From Staphylococcus roterodami (GTDB taxonomy: Bacteria > Bacillota > Bacilli > Staphylococcales > Staphylococcaceae): a stretch of 64,000 nt of DNA. Shown piece by piece: positions 9,968 through 19,698 of the stretch. A program made the position numbers and the translations under genes. Position 1 is the stretch's first letter, and each line of letters begins with the position of its first letter. The stretch spans positions 1,612,001 to 1,676,000 of the forward strand of contig CP092781.1 in NCBI GenBank assembly GCA_022493055.1, read 5' to 3'. The notes beneath the pieces are model-generated. The model was not told the DNA's origin, made no database searches, and saw only the letters and a list, made by a program, of their open reading frames with translations.

Positions 9968-10082
9968 CAAAGCGAGCCTGAGACATAAACGTCCTAGGCT
10001 CTTCAATGTTATATTGGCGGGGGGCCCCAACTTGCACATTATTGTAAACTGGCTTTCCGCCAGCTTCTGTGTTGGGGCCCCA
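9968..10082. repeat. STAR-like intergenic repeat
   Basis: A GC-rich island inside AT-rich DNA. It has a hairpin GAGCCT...AGGCTC (9974-10001), then GGGGGCCCCAACTTGCAC, a small hairpin CTGGC-tttcc-GCCAG, and a second TGTTGGGGCCCCAACA palindrome. The GGGGCCCC core with flanking TGTTG matches the staphylococcal STAR family. No coding capacity. Confidence 0.8.
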
Positions 10083-10091
10083 ACATAAAGC

Positions 10092-10213
10092 AATACTTTT
10101 TCTTTAGAAATTAGTATTTCTTATGCATGAGTTTTACTCATGTATTCCTATTTTTAAGTACACATTAGTTGTGGCTAATGTGTAAGAACCACTACATAGT
10201 AAATCATTAGTGG
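10092..10213. repeat. Row of four small hairpins downstream of mnmA
   Basis: Consecutive perfect inverted repeats: AATACT/AGTATT (10092-10118), ATGAGT/ACTCAT extendable by two to four pairs (10123-10145), ACACATTAG/CTAATGTGT (10160-10183) and CCACTA/TAGTGG (10189-10213). They lie between the STAR element and the mnmA stop, where mnmA read-through RNA would run. None is followed by a good T-run. Together with 9968-10082 this explains most of the 435-base gap 9865-10299. Confidence 0.55.
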
Positions 10214-10299
10214 CTCTACACTGTCCGACTCGCAACATGATGGGTTAAAAATCACATATCATATATATAATATTACTTAATCATTTATATCACAAAAAT

Positions 10300-11418
<1,119 letters not shown>

Positions 11419-12561
11419 CTATGACTCCTCCTTAAATTTAAAATATATTTTGTGAATTTCAGCTACAATTGTATTGATTTCATTTTCAGTAGTTAATTCG
11501 TTAAAACTAAATCTAATTGAATGATTTGAACGTTCTTCATCTTCAAACATCGCATCTAAAACATGAGATGGTTGCGTTGATCCTGCTGTACAAGCTGAAC
11601 CTGATGAAACATAAACTTGAGCCATATCCAGTAACGTTAACATTGTTTCCACTTCAACAAATGGGAAATAAAGATTTACAATATGCCCTGTTGACTCCGT
11701 CATAGAACCATTTAATTCAAACGGAATAGCTCTTTCTTGTAACTTCACTAAAAATTGCTCTTTCAAATTCATTAAATGAATATTGTTATTGTCTCTGTTT
11801 TCTTCTGCTAATTGTAATGCTTTAGCCATTCCAACTATTTGTGCAAGATTTTCAGTTCCTGCACGACGCTTCAATTCTTGTTCTCCACCAAGTTGAGGAT
11901 AATCTAATGTTACGTGATCTTTAACCAGCAATGCACCTACACCTTTAGGACCACCAAATTTATGTGCAGTAATACTCATTGCATCAATATTAAATTCATC
12001 AAATTTTACATCAAGATGCCCGATTGCTTGTACTGCATCAACATGGAAATATGCATTAGTTTCAGCAATAATATCTTGAATGTCATAAATTTGTTGAACT
12101 GTACCAACTTCATTATTTACAAACATAATCGATACTAAAATTGTCTTATCCGTAATAGTTTCTTCTAATTGGTCTAAGTCAATTGCACCAGTATCGTCAA
12201 CATCAAGATAAGTTACATCAAATCCTTCTCGTTCAAGTTGTTCGAATACATGTAACACGGAATGATGTTCAATTTTTGAAGTAATAATATGATTACCTAA
12301 CTGTTCATTCGCCTTTACTATGCCTTTAATTGCAGTATTATTTGATTCTGTTGCACCGCTTGTAAATATAATTTCATGGGTATTTGCACCTAATAATTGG
12401 CCAATTTTACGTCTTGATTCATCTAAATATTTACGTGCTTCTCTACCTTTAGCATGAATTGAAGATGGATTACCATAATGAGAATTGTATATTGTCATCA
12501 TCGCATCAATCACTTCAGGTTTTACCGGCGTGGTCGCAGCATAATCTGCATAAATTTCCAT
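11419..12561 (-). CDS. Cysteine desulfurase, NifS/IscS type (MnmA partner)
   Basis: A 380-residue PLP enzyme releasing sulfur from cysteine. The PLP-lysine motif is AHKFGGPKG near residue 203 with the preceding FHVDAVQAIGH. The mobile catalytic cysteine is SSGSACTAGS near 324. It fits the YrvO class, which delivers sulfur to MnmA for tRNA s2U34, and its stop codon directly abuts the mnmA start. The start ATG at 12561 follows GTGAGGAG. SufS in the SUF cluster would be the general Fe-S desulfurase in this genus. The assignment to tRNA thiolation rests on the neighbour. Confidence 0.93.
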   Translation of the reverse strand: MEIYADYAATTPVKPEVIDAMMTIYNSHYGNPSSIHAKGREARKYLDESRRKIGQLLGANTHEIIFTSGATESNNTAIKGIVKANEQLGNHIITSKIEHHSVLHVFEQLEREGFDVTYLDVDDTGAIDLDQLEETITDKTILVSIMFVNNEVGTVQQIYDIQDIIAETNAYFHVDAVQAIGHLDVKFDEFNIDAMSITAHKFGGPKGVGALLVKDHVTLDYPQLGGEQELKRRAGTENLAQIVGMAKALQLAEENRDNNNIHLMNLKEQFLVKLQERAIPFELNGSMTESTGHIVNLYFPFVEVETMLTLLDMAQVYVSSGSACTAGSTQPSHVLDAMFEDEERSNHSIRFSFNELTTENEINTIVAEIHKIYFKFKEES

Positions 12562-12870
12562 GTTTGGACACTCCTCACAATTTTATCAATGTTCCAATAA
12601 TAGCACCTTACATACTATTTTTCTACTTTTCTGTTTAACTTTATTTATAATGTTTTTAATTATATTTTACCATTTTCTTTACGTCCTTATCGAGAGACTT
12701 TTCAAACTTTAGCAGTTTAATTATGTCGTTTTTTAAAATCAGTAATCCTAGATTTTTTAAAATTACTATTATGTGATACAAAACTCTTTTTAAATTGAGC
12801 AATTTTATATTTATCTTCACATTCGACTGGTATACTTCTTATATCATATAGATGAAAGGACGTTGCAAAA
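12562..12870. other. 309-base divergent intergenic region
   Basis: AT-rich DNA between the minus-strand desulfurase and the plus-strand LLM gene. The right end carries the LLM promoter. The left end should hold the desulfurase promoter; TAGTATG near 12621-12627 on the minus strand is a weak -10 candidate. No ORF, tandem repeat or strong hairpin is seen. Confidence 0.6.
12828..12836 (+). promoter_or_regulatory. Extended -10 promoter of the LLM oxidoreductase gene
   Basis: TGGTATACT is an extended -10 (TGN plus TATACT, 12831-12836) placed 35 bases before the start codon. No good -35 is visible at 17 bases. Confidence 0.5.
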
Positions 12871-13872
12871 ATGACGATTAAATATTCAGCTTTAAACCTT
12901 GTACCGATTCGTGAAGGTGAAAATGAACGTACAGCAATTATTGATATGATAACACTCGCACAAAACTTAGATGACTTATCATATGAACGATACTGGATTG
13001 CTGAACATCATAATGCACCAAATTTAGTCAGTTCTGCCACAGCTCTATTAATTCAACATACTTTGGAACATACTAAACAGATTCGTGTTGGCTCTGGAGG
13101 TATCATGTTGCCTAACCATGCGCCTTTAATTGTTGCCGAGCAATTTGGCACTATGGAAACATTATTCCCTAATCGCGTTGATTTAGGACTAGGTCGTGCA
13201 CCTGGAACAGATATGATGACAGCGAGCGCATTAAGACGCGATCAACATGATGGCGTATATAAATTTCCTGAAGAAGTGTCATTATTACAACAATATTTTG
13301 GTCCTAGTAACCAACAAGCATATGTACGAGCTTACCCAGCTGTTGATAAACATGTACCATTATATATTCTTGGTTCGTCGACTGACTCTGCTCACTTAGC
13401 GGCTCGTAAAGGACTTCCTTACGTATTCGCAGGCCATTTTGCACCTCAACAAATGAAAGAGGCAATCGAAATTTACAAAGAATTATTTGAACCTTCTGAT
13501 GTATTAGATGAACCATATGTGATTGTTTGCTTAAATGCAATTGTTGCCGAAACTGATGACGAAGCACAGTTCCTAGCATCGACAATGGCACAAGTGATGG
13601 TTAGTATAACACGAGGAAGAATGCAACCAGTTCAACCTCCAACACATGAATTACAAAGTATGTTAACACCGAGGGAATACGCAATGGCCATGGACAGACA
13701 ACGTCATTCATTAATCGGATCTGAACATACTGTCAAACAACAGATTCAAAATTTTATTAATGTTTATGGTGAAGTAAATGAAATAATGGTCGTAAGTTAC
13801 ATTTATGATAAAGACAAGCAAATCGAATCGTATCGTAGATTTAAAAACGTTATAGATCAGATGAACCAGTAA
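12871..13872 (+). CDS. LLM-class flavin-dependent oxidoreductase
   Basis: A 333-residue luciferase-like monooxygenase domain protein. Typical features are the N-terminal YERYWIAEHHN, the SGGIMLPNHAPLIVAEQFG barrel segment, RVDLGLGRAPG, and YILGSSTDSAHLAARKGLPY. It belongs to the small single-domain subgroup that keeps H-N after the first helix. The substrate and whether it uses FMN or F420 cannot be told; staphylococci lack F420, so FMN is likely. It is a single plus-strand gene with its own promoter. The start ATG follows AAAGGA at about 10 bases. Confidence 0.85.
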   Translation: MTIKYSALNLVPIREGENERTAIIDMITLAQNLDDLSYERYWIAEHHNAPNLVSSATALLIQHTLEHTKQIRVGSGGIMLPNHAPLIVAEQFGTMETLFPNRVDLGLGRAPGTDMMTASALRRDQHDGVYKFPEEVSLLQQYFGPSNQQAYVRAYPAVDKHVPLYILGSSTDSAHLAARKGLPYVFAGHFAPQQMKEAIEIYKELFEPSDVLDEPYVIVCLNAIVAETDDEAQFLASTMAQVMVSITRGRMQPVQPPTHELQSMLTPREYAMAMDRQRHSLIGSEHTVKQQIQNFINVYGEVNEIMVVSYIYDKDKQIESYRRFKNVIDQMNQ

Positions 13873-13945
13873 AATATTTTAAAATGCAATAATTTTTTTA
13901 TTTTGAATACGCTCAACTATATATTTCCATAAAAATTGTAGGGAA

Positions 13946-14103
13946 GAGGTCGGGACAAAGTGTTTAGAATTTGAGCAGAACAGAACGATGAGCAAAATTG
14001 TTTTCTAAATTTTGTCGAATTGTGAGAGTTTCTGCCGAAAATCCTGCTTTTGGGACGCCGTTAATCGGTTTCCCAGAGCACAAAAACTTTATGTCTCAAC
14101 CTC
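13946..14103. repeat. 158-bp intergenic element with terminal inverted repeats
   Basis: The left end GAGGTCGGGACAAAGT (13946-13961) is the imperfect reverse complement of the right end, which reads on the minus strand GAGGTTGAGACATAAAGT (about 14086-14103). The interior is AT-rich with no ORF. It looks like one of the interspersed non-coding repeats of staphylococcal intergenic DNA. With the terminator at 14176 it accounts for most of the 406-base gap 13873-14278. Confidence 0.55.
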
Positions 14104-14175
14104 AACAGATTAGCTACCTAATCTACTTTATGTATTGTCATAAATTTCCGTAAAATTTTTTGAGAAAATATAAAT

Positions 14176-14219
14176 CTCCCCATTTCCATTAAACTTTTGA
14201 ATGTTTAAGAAATGGGGAG
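14176..14219. terminator. Stem-loop between LLM gene and CsbD operon
   Basis: CTCCCCATTTC pairs perfectly with GAAATGGGGAG around a 22-base loop. T-rich sequence follows on both strands but no long T-run, so it may be a moderate bidirectional terminator for the convergent genes. Confidence 0.65.
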
Positions 14220-14278
14220 TTATTTATTGCTAACGAAAAAATAACGTTTTTATTTGATATATTAACTTTCAAATGTAA

Positions 14279-14419
14279 TTATTTATCTTCGTCTTCTTTT
14301 TTCTCTTCTTTATTTGAACCTGTATATTCATTAATTTTATCTTTTACTTTTTGAACTTGTTCATTGTCACTATTTTTAAATTTATCTACTGCATCTTTAG
14401 CTTTATCCATAAAACTCAT
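14279..14419 (-). CDS. Small charged protein in CsbD operon (46 aa)
   Basis: A 46-residue ORF starting ATG at 14419 behind GAGGAGAGATAAAT. It begins MSFMDKAKDAVDKFKN and ends in a Lys/Glu/Asp-only tail. It looks like an amphipathic helix plus a charged tail, rich in K, D and E, like CsbD-type stress proteins but shorter. It lies 34 bases after the CsbD gene and before a stem-loop, so it should be co-transcribed from the sigma-B-type promoter at 14667-14691. I know of no established function. Confidence 0.75.
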   Translation of the reverse strand: MSFMDKAKDAVDKFKNSDNEQVQKVKDKINEYTGSNKEEKKEDEDK

Positions 14420-14453
14420 ATTTATCTCTCCTCTTGTGAAAAATTATTTGTAT

Positions 14454-14636
14454 TTATTTTTTTAGTTTGTCAATTGCATCTGTTATTTTGTTTTTAGCAT
14501 TTTCAACGACTTCTTTTGCTTTACCAGCCGCTTTATCTTCTTGTCCTTCTTTTTCTAATTCTTTATTATCTGTTACGTTCCCTACCGTTTCTTTAACGTT
14601 TCCTTTAAATTGATCGAATTTACTTTCATCTGCCAT
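14454..14636 (-). CDS. CsbD family general stress protein
   Basis: A 60-residue hydrophilic protein with the CsbD signature: [19 protein letters not shown], then [16 protein letters not shown]. CsbD proteins are induced in general stress under sigma-B, and the biochemical role is unknown. The start is the ATG at 14636 after AGAGGAGG. An in-frame upstream ATG at 14693 lies before the promoter elements and is not used. A sigma-B-like promoter sits 30-55 bases upstream. Confidence 0.88.
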   Translation of the reverse strand: MADESKFDQFKGNVKETVGNVTDNKELEKEGQEDKAAGKAKEVVENAKNKITDAIDKLKK

Positions 14637-14666
14637 AGTAAAACCTCCTCTGATGTATAATTTTAT

Positions 14667-14691
14667 ATACCACAAAGGAGGCGTTTTAAAC
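14667..14691 (-). promoter_or_regulatory. Sigma-B-type promoter of the CsbD operon
   Basis: The minus strand shows GTTTAA (14686-14691), 13 bases, then TGGTAT (14667-14672). The sigma-B consensus is GTTTAA-N12..15-GGGTAT, so there is one mismatch. Distance to the CsbD start is about 30 bases, as expected. Confidence 0.8.
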
Positions 14692-14737
14692 ATAATATAA
14701 TTTAGTTCTCATATTAATTTTCAAACTCTAAAAATAA

Positions 14738-15160
14738 TTAAATATAAAACATGTATCCATCTAAATCTTCACTTGTATCGACATATTCCGCCAAATATTT
14801 CAATGTCGTATTATCTAAAACGTCTCTAACAGCGTCCCTCATACGAATCCATAATTGCTTTTGTGCGGGCGGTTCTGATTCAATACTTTCAACAAACGTA
14901 ATGGGACCTTCTAATAATCTTATAATATCCCCTGCAGAGATTTCTTCCGCTGGTACTCTTAATTGATAGCCACCTTTAGCACCACGTACACTTCGAATTA
15001 ATCCCGCATTTCTTAATGGACCTACGAGTTGTTCTAAATACAAATCGCTTAAATTATTTTCTTCAGCGATTGACTTTAATGATATACATCCTTGCCCTTC
15101 TTTTTTAGCAAGGGAAATCATTAATGTAAGTCCATATCTCCCTTTAGTAGAAATTTTCAT
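14738..15160 (-). CDS. cymR: Cysteine metabolism repressor CymR (Rrf2 family)
   Basis: A 140-residue Rrf2 winged-helix regulator. The N-terminus MKISTKGRYGLTLMISLAKK and the helix segment SIAEENNLSDLYLEQLVGPL are diagnostic. The cluster-binding cysteines of IscR-type members are absent; only one Cys is seen near residue 25. In Staphylococcus CymR represses cysteine uptake and synthesis genes and acts together with CysK. It is divergent from rarA and shares a 75-84-base region containing GAATATGAATATTC, a short palindrome just upstream of the start that could be an autoregulatory site. Confidence 0.88.
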   Translation of the reverse strand: MKISTKGRYGLTLMISLAKKEGQGCISLKSIAEENNLSDLYLEQLVGPLRNAGLIRSVRGAKGGYQLRVPAEEISAGDIIRLLEGPITFVESIESEPPAQKQLWIRMRDAVRDVLDNTTLKYLAEYVDTSEDLDGYMFYI

Positions 15161-15244
15161 TATATAACCTCACTTAATTCGAATATTCATATTCCCATTT
15201 TATCATTTTTTACGTTAAGATAGTATTAGAAAGGTGTGACAAAT

Positions 15245-16519
15245 GTGAGTACAGAACCATTAGCGTCGAGAATGCGCCCTAAAAACATAGATGAAATTAT
15301 ATCCCAACAACATTTAGTTGGTCCACGCGGCATTATTAGAAGAATGGTTGACACTAAAAAATTATCCTCGATGATTTTTTATGGCCCACCTGGTATTGGA
15401 AAAACAAGTATTGCTAAAGCTATTTCTGGAAGCACTCAATACAAGTTTAGACAATTGAATGCGGTAACAAATACGAAAAAGGATATGCAACTCGTTGTAG
15501 AAGAAGCTAAAATGTCTGGTCAAGTCATATTACTACTAGATGAAATACATCGATTAGATAAAGCTAAACAAGATTTTTTATTGCCACATTTAGAAAACGG
15601 TAAAATCATTTTAATTGGTGCTACAACTTCTAATCCTTATCATGCCATTAATCCTGCAATTCGCTCAAGAGCGCAAATTTTTGAACTATATCCACTTAAC
15701 GATGATGATGTCCGTCGTGCATTAAATCGTGCAGTTGAAGATGAAGAGAACGGATTAAAGACATACCAACCAAAAATTGATGAAGATGCGATGATTTACT
15801 TTTCTACACAAAGTCAAGGTGATGTTCGAAGTGCCTTAAATGCACTTGAATTAGCTGTATTGAGTGCTGAAGTAGATAAAGATGGAAATCGACACATTAC
15901 ATTACAAGATGCGAAAGATTGTCTACAAAAAGGTGCATTTGTAAGTGATAAAGATGGAGACATGCATTATGATGTTATGAGCGCATTCCAAAAATCTATT
16001 CGCGGTAGCGATGTGAATGCTGCTTTACATTATCTAGCACGGTTAATTGAAGCTGGAGATTTACCTACAATTGTTCGACGTTTATTAGTCATCAGTTATG
16101 AGGATATCGGCTTAGCGTCACCAAATGCCGGTCAAAGAACACTTGCTGCTATTGAATCAGCTGAGCGCCTTGGTTTACCTGAAGCCAGAATACCTTTAAG
16201 TCAAGCAGTCATTGAACTATGTTTATCTCCTAAGTCCAACTCAGCAATGAGCGCTATTGACAGTGCATTATCAGATATTAGAAAAGGAAATGTCGGTCAA
16301 ATTCCTAATCATTTAAAAGATGGACACTATCAAGGTGCAAAAGATTTAGGGCATGCTATTGGCTACAAATATCCACACCAATATGTGAACGGATATGTTT
16401 CACAACAGTATTTGCCTGATAAACTTAAAAACAAAATATATTATGAACCAAAAACAACATCGAAAAGCGAACAACAATTTAAAGAAGTATATAACAATTT
16501 ATTAAAGCAAAGACCATAG
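15245..16519 (+). CDS. rarA: Replication-associated recombination protein RarA (MgsA)
   Basis: A 424-residue AAA+ ATPase related to clamp-loader subunits, acting at stalled replication forks. Walker A is FYGPPGIGKTSIAKA near residue 50, Walker B LLLDEIHRLDK near 100, sensor 1 GATTSNPY, and the arginine finger is in NPAIRSRAQIF. The C-terminal tetramerisation region carries YEDIGLASPNAGQRTL. Two in-frame GTGs occur at 15236 and 15245. The AAAGGTG site overlaps the first, so 15245 is the likely start. Confidence 0.93.
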   Translation: MSTEPLASRMRPKNIDEIISQQHLVGPRGIIRRMVDTKKLSSMIFYGPPGIGKTSIAKAISGSTQYKFRQLNAVTNTKKDMQLVVEEAKMSGQVILLLDEIHRLDKAKQDFLLPHLENGKIILIGATTSNPYHAINPAIRSRAQIFELYPLNDDDVRRALNRAVEDEENGLKTYQPKIDEDAMIYFSTQSQGDVRSALNALELAVLSAEVDKDGNRHITLQDAKDCLQKGAFVSDKDGDMHYDVMSAFQKSIRGSDVNAALHYLARLIEAGDLPTIVRRLLVISYEDIGLASPNAGQRTLAAIESAERLGLPEARIPLSQAVIELCLSPKSNSAMSAIDSALSDIRKGNVGQIPNHLKDGHYQGAKDLGHAIGYKYPHQYVNGYVSQQYLPDKLKNKIYYEPKTTSKSEQQFKEVYNNLLKQRP

Positions 16520-16567
16520 AAAATATGTTCAATCAATTTCAAAATATTTATAATCTTAACAACATAT

Positions 16568-16625
16568 AAAAACTGACTAGGCCATGATGCATCGTATGAT
16601 ACATTTAAGAACTAGTCAGTTTTTA
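16568..16625. terminator. Bidirectional terminator between rarA and tcdA
   Basis: AAAACTGACTAG (16569-16580) pairs with CTAGTCAGTTTTT (16613-16625), with runs of T on both strands. It sits between two convergent genes. Confidence 0.85.
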
Positions 16626-16682
16626 TTATTTTTATGCAATTATATCTGCGCTATTATTAATTTGAATTTACTTTAATAAAAA

Positions 16683-17456
16683 TTATTGTCCTTTGTCTTT
16701 AATACGTCGCACAGGAATGTCTTTTAATACATCATTTACGACGTAACTCGCACAAATTAATCCAACTACACTTGGTACAAAAGCATTAGATGAAGGCGGC
16801 ATTTGTCCTTTTCGGTTAATTGCATTTTTATCTCCTACTACTTCTTTTACATCTTCTCTAATAACTATTGGACTTTCATCTGAAAATACAACAGTTATAC
16901 CTTTACGAATACCTAATTTTTTCAATTTATGACGTATAATTTTAGCCATAGGATCAGTATGCGTTTTAGAAATATCAGCTATTGTAAAACGCGTTGGGTC
17001 TGTTTTATTTGCAGCACCCATACTCGAAATTACTTTAATTCCTCTTTCAAGACATTCTTTCATTAAATGAACTTTATACATAATCGTATCACTAGCATCA
17101 ACAAAATAATCTATATCATAATTATCGAAAATTTCTTCATATGTTTCTTCTGTATAAAACATATGTAAAGGCGTAACTTTACAATCTGGATTGATTAATT
17201 TAATGCGTTCTTCCATAAGCGAAACTTTACTTTGACCTACAGTTGTAGTTAGAGCATGTAACTGTCTGTTTACGTTTGTAATATCAACATCATCTTTATC
17301 TATTAATATAATATGTCCTATATTTGTTCTTGCTAAGGCTTCAGCAGCAAATGAACCTACGCCTCCAACACCTAATATGACAACCGTTTGTTTCTTTAAT
17401 AAATCTAATCCTTGTTGTCCTATTGCAAGTTCATTTCTTGAAAATTGATGTTTCAT
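16683..17456 (-). CDS. tcdA: tRNA threonylcarbamoyladenosine dehydratase TcdA (CsdL)
   Basis: A 257-residue E1/ThiF-fold enzyme that dehydrates t6A37 of tRNA to cyclic ct6A using ATP. The nucleotide-binding loop is VILGVGGVGSFAAEAL near residue 30. The adenylation motif continues as DKDDVDITNVNRQ, with the catalytic Arg/Lys region following. The C-terminal SSNAFVPSVVGLI is typical of TcdA. Of the two adjacent ATGs, the second (17456) has proper spacing from AGAGGT. In Bacillus the same order tcdA-6S RNA-aspS occurs, which supports the call. Confidence 0.9.
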   Translation of the reverse strand: MKHQFSRNELAIGQQGLDLLKKQTVVILGVGGVGSFAAEALARTNIGHIILIDKDDVDITNVNRQLHALTTTVGQSKVSLMEERIKLINPDCKVTPLHMFYTEETYEEIFDNYDIDYFVDASDTIMYKVHLMKECLERGIKVISSMGAANKTDPTRFTIADISKTHTDPMAKIIRHKLKKLGIRKGITVVFSDESPIVIREDVKEVVGDKNAINRKGQMPPSSNAFVPSVVGLICASYVVNDVLKDIPVRRIKDKGQ

Positions 17457-17616
17457 CATTATACCTCTTTCACTGATTTATACTTAATTACATAGTAACT
17501 TAATTTTTCAATTTTATCATTATAGGTTTAAATATTTTATTAATATAGCTACCATTTACTTGATCGTTAATCATTATTAATTAGATTTATTTGATTAATG
17601 GCCTTAAAGAAGCGCA

Positions 17617-17850
17617 TAAAAATACGCAAGACAAAGTCTTGCGTATCGATAGAGTCCGTATTGCCGTAGTTATAATAGCTTGATCATTCGGCCTGTTATA
17701 TACAGGTGGGTGCCCTGTTTCTTGTTTTGTACGTCCTTCAAATAAGGCGTGTACGCTGCAAGAAAACCCATTGGGCTCCCTTGATCAAAGAGTGTTAGGC
17801 CCAAATTAAAAAGCAAACTTACGAACAACTCAGATGACTATCTTATGATG
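17617..17850 (-). ncRNA. ssrS: 6S RNA
   Basis: About 230 bases in the 457-base gap between tcdA and aspS, the conserved Firmicutes location of a 6S RNA. The 3' end has an 11-pair terminator stem, ATACGCAAGAC with GTCTTGCGTAT (17622-17646), followed by TATTTTTATG on the minus strand. The middle has the GC-rich paired arms expected (GGGTGCCCTG, CATTGGGCTCCC, GGCCCAA), compatible with a long rod with a central bubble. A TAATAT -10 near 17853-17858 with TTCATT 16 bases upstream suits a 5' end near 17845-17850. 6S RNA binds the sigma-A RNA polymerase holoenzyme in stationary phase. Exact ends are estimated. Confidence 0.85.
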
Positions 17851-17916
17851 TTATATTACCACAGATTTAAAATTAATGAAATTATAACAATCTAAAGTTT
17901 ATTGATTTTTTAAAAT

Positions 17917-19683
17917 TTAGTGACGAATTCGTAAAGAAAGTTCTTCTAATTGCTTATCTGATACTTCACCTGGCGCATTTGTTAATAGACATGTAGCTGA
18001 TGCAGTTTTCGGGAATGCAATAGTATCTCTCAAGTTTGTTCTGTTAGTTAATAGCATAACTAATCGGTCTAATCCAAGAGCTATTCCGCCATGTGGAGGT
18101 GCACCATATTTGAAAGCATCTAATAAGAAACCAAATTGTTCTTGTGCTTGTTCTTTAGTAAAACCAAGTACTTCAAACATTTTTTGTTGTAATTCACCAT
18201 CATGGATTCTAATTGATCCTCCACCTAGTTCATATCCATTTAATACTATATCATATGCATTTGCTTCAGCTGTTTCAGGAGCAGAATCAAGTTTGGCAAT
18301 ATCAGCTTCTTTAGGTGAAGTAAATGGATGATGTGCTGCTACATAACGTTTTGCATCTTCATCATATTCTAATAATGGCCAATCAGTTACCCATAAGAAG
18401 TTTAATTTAGATTCATCTATTAATCCTAATTCTTTAGCAAGTTTCACACGTAAAGCACCTAAACTTTGTGCTACTACATTTGGCTTATCTGCAACAAACA
18501 TAACTAAGTCGCCAGCTTCAGCACCAGTTAATGAACGTAAAGTTTCAACATTTTCTGCTTCAAAGAAACGGCCAATCGGACCTGTCAGACCTTCTTCTAC
18601 AACTTTTACCCAAGCTAAACCTTTCGCTCCATAAATATTTACAAATTCAGTTAATGCATCCATGTCTTTACGTGTATACTGCTCAGCAGCACCTTTAGCA
18701 ACAATCGCTTTAATTTCACCATTGTTTTCAACAGTATCTTTAAATACTTTGAAGTCCATATCGCGTCCTAATTGTGAAACGTCAATTAATTCCATATCGA
18801 AACGTGTATCTGGTTTATCTGAACCAAAACGACGCATTGCTTCTTTGTAAGTCATTCTTGGAAACGCTTCTGTAATATCAACGCCTTTTACTTCCTTAAC
18901 AACTTTTTTAAGCATTTCTTCACCCATCAACATTACATCTTCTTGATCAACGAAACTCATTTCGATATCGACTTGTGTAAATTCAGGTTGACGATCTGCA
19001 CGCAAGTCCTCATCACGGAAACATTTTACGATTTGATAGTATTTATCAAATCCACTAATCATTAACAACTGTTTAAATAATTGTGGTGATTGAGGTAATG
19101 CATAAAATTCACCATCATGTACTCGAGATGGCACTAAATAGTCACGTGCACCTTCAGGCGTTGATTTTGTTAATACTGGTGTTTCAATATCAAAGAAACC
19201 TGCATCATCTAAATATTGTCGAATAGAACGCGTAATTTGATGTCTCATTTTAAACGTTTGAGCCAATTCTTGACGACGTAAATCTAAATAACGATATTTC
19301 AATCGAATATTTTCATCAACGTTTACATTTTCTTCATTTATTGAAAATGGCGGTGTCTCTGATTTATTAATAACTTTGATATTTGAAACTTGTACTTCAA
19401 CTTGTCCAGTTTTAATTTTAGGGTTAACTGTTTCAGCATCACGTTTAGTAACTGTACCTTTAACTTCTACAACATATTCAGAGCGTAATGTTTCAGCAAT
19501 TTTTAATGCTTCTTCTGAAAATGCAGGATTGAATACGATTTGTACAATACCTTCTCTATCTCTTAAGTCAACAAAAATCAATCCGCCTAAGTCACGACGA
19601 TTGTTAACCCATCCTTTTAATGTAATTTCTTGTCCTAAAAATGCTTCAGTAACTAATCCACAATAAGTTGTTCTCTTACTCAT
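17917..19683 (-). CDS. aspS: Aspartate--tRNA ligase
   Basis: A 588-residue bacterial-type AspRS of class IIb. It has an N-terminal OB-fold anticodon domain (residues 1-110), then the catalytic core with [20 protein letters not shown] (motif 2), the GAD insertion domain (about 290-420) and motif 3 GLDRLVMLL. It ends in the [13 protein letters not shown] segment typical of the bacterial form. The start ATG follows AGAGAGGGCG. It lies 15 bases after hisS in a hisS-aspS operon under one T-box. Confidence 0.97.
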   Translation of the reverse strand: MSKRTTYCGLVTEAFLGQEITLKGWVNNRRDLGGLIFVDLRDREGIVQIVFNPAFSEEALKIAETLRSEYVVEVKGTVTKRDAETVNPKIKTGQVEVQVSNIKVINKSETPPFSINEENVNVDENIRLKYRYLDLRRQELAQTFKMRHQITRSIRQYLDDAGFFDIETPVLTKSTPEGARDYLVPSRVHDGEFYALPQSPQLFKQLLMISGFDKYYQIVKCFRDEDLRADRQPEFTQVDIEMSFVDQEDVMLMGEEMLKKVVKEVKGVDITEAFPRMTYKEAMRRFGSDKPDTRFDMELIDVSQLGRDMDFKVFKDTVENNGEIKAIVAKGAAEQYTRKDMDALTEFVNIYGAKGLAWVKVVEEGLTGPIGRFFEAENVETLRSLTGAEAGDLVMFVADKPNVVAQSLGALRVKLAKELGLIDESKLNFLWVTDWPLLEYDEDAKRYVAAHHPFTSPKEADIAKLDSAPETAEANAYDIVLNGYELGGGSIRIHDGELQQKMFEVLGFTKEQAQEQFGFLLDAFKYGAPPHGGIALGLDRLVMLLTNRTNLRDTIAFPKTASATCLLTNAPGEVSDKQLEELSLRIRH

Positions 19684-19698
19684 ATTTTAACGCCCTCT

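Noticed and set aside
13304..13591. 95-codon minus-strand ORF inside the LLM oxidoreductase
   Set aside because: Antisense to a clear family protein, with no upstream signals.
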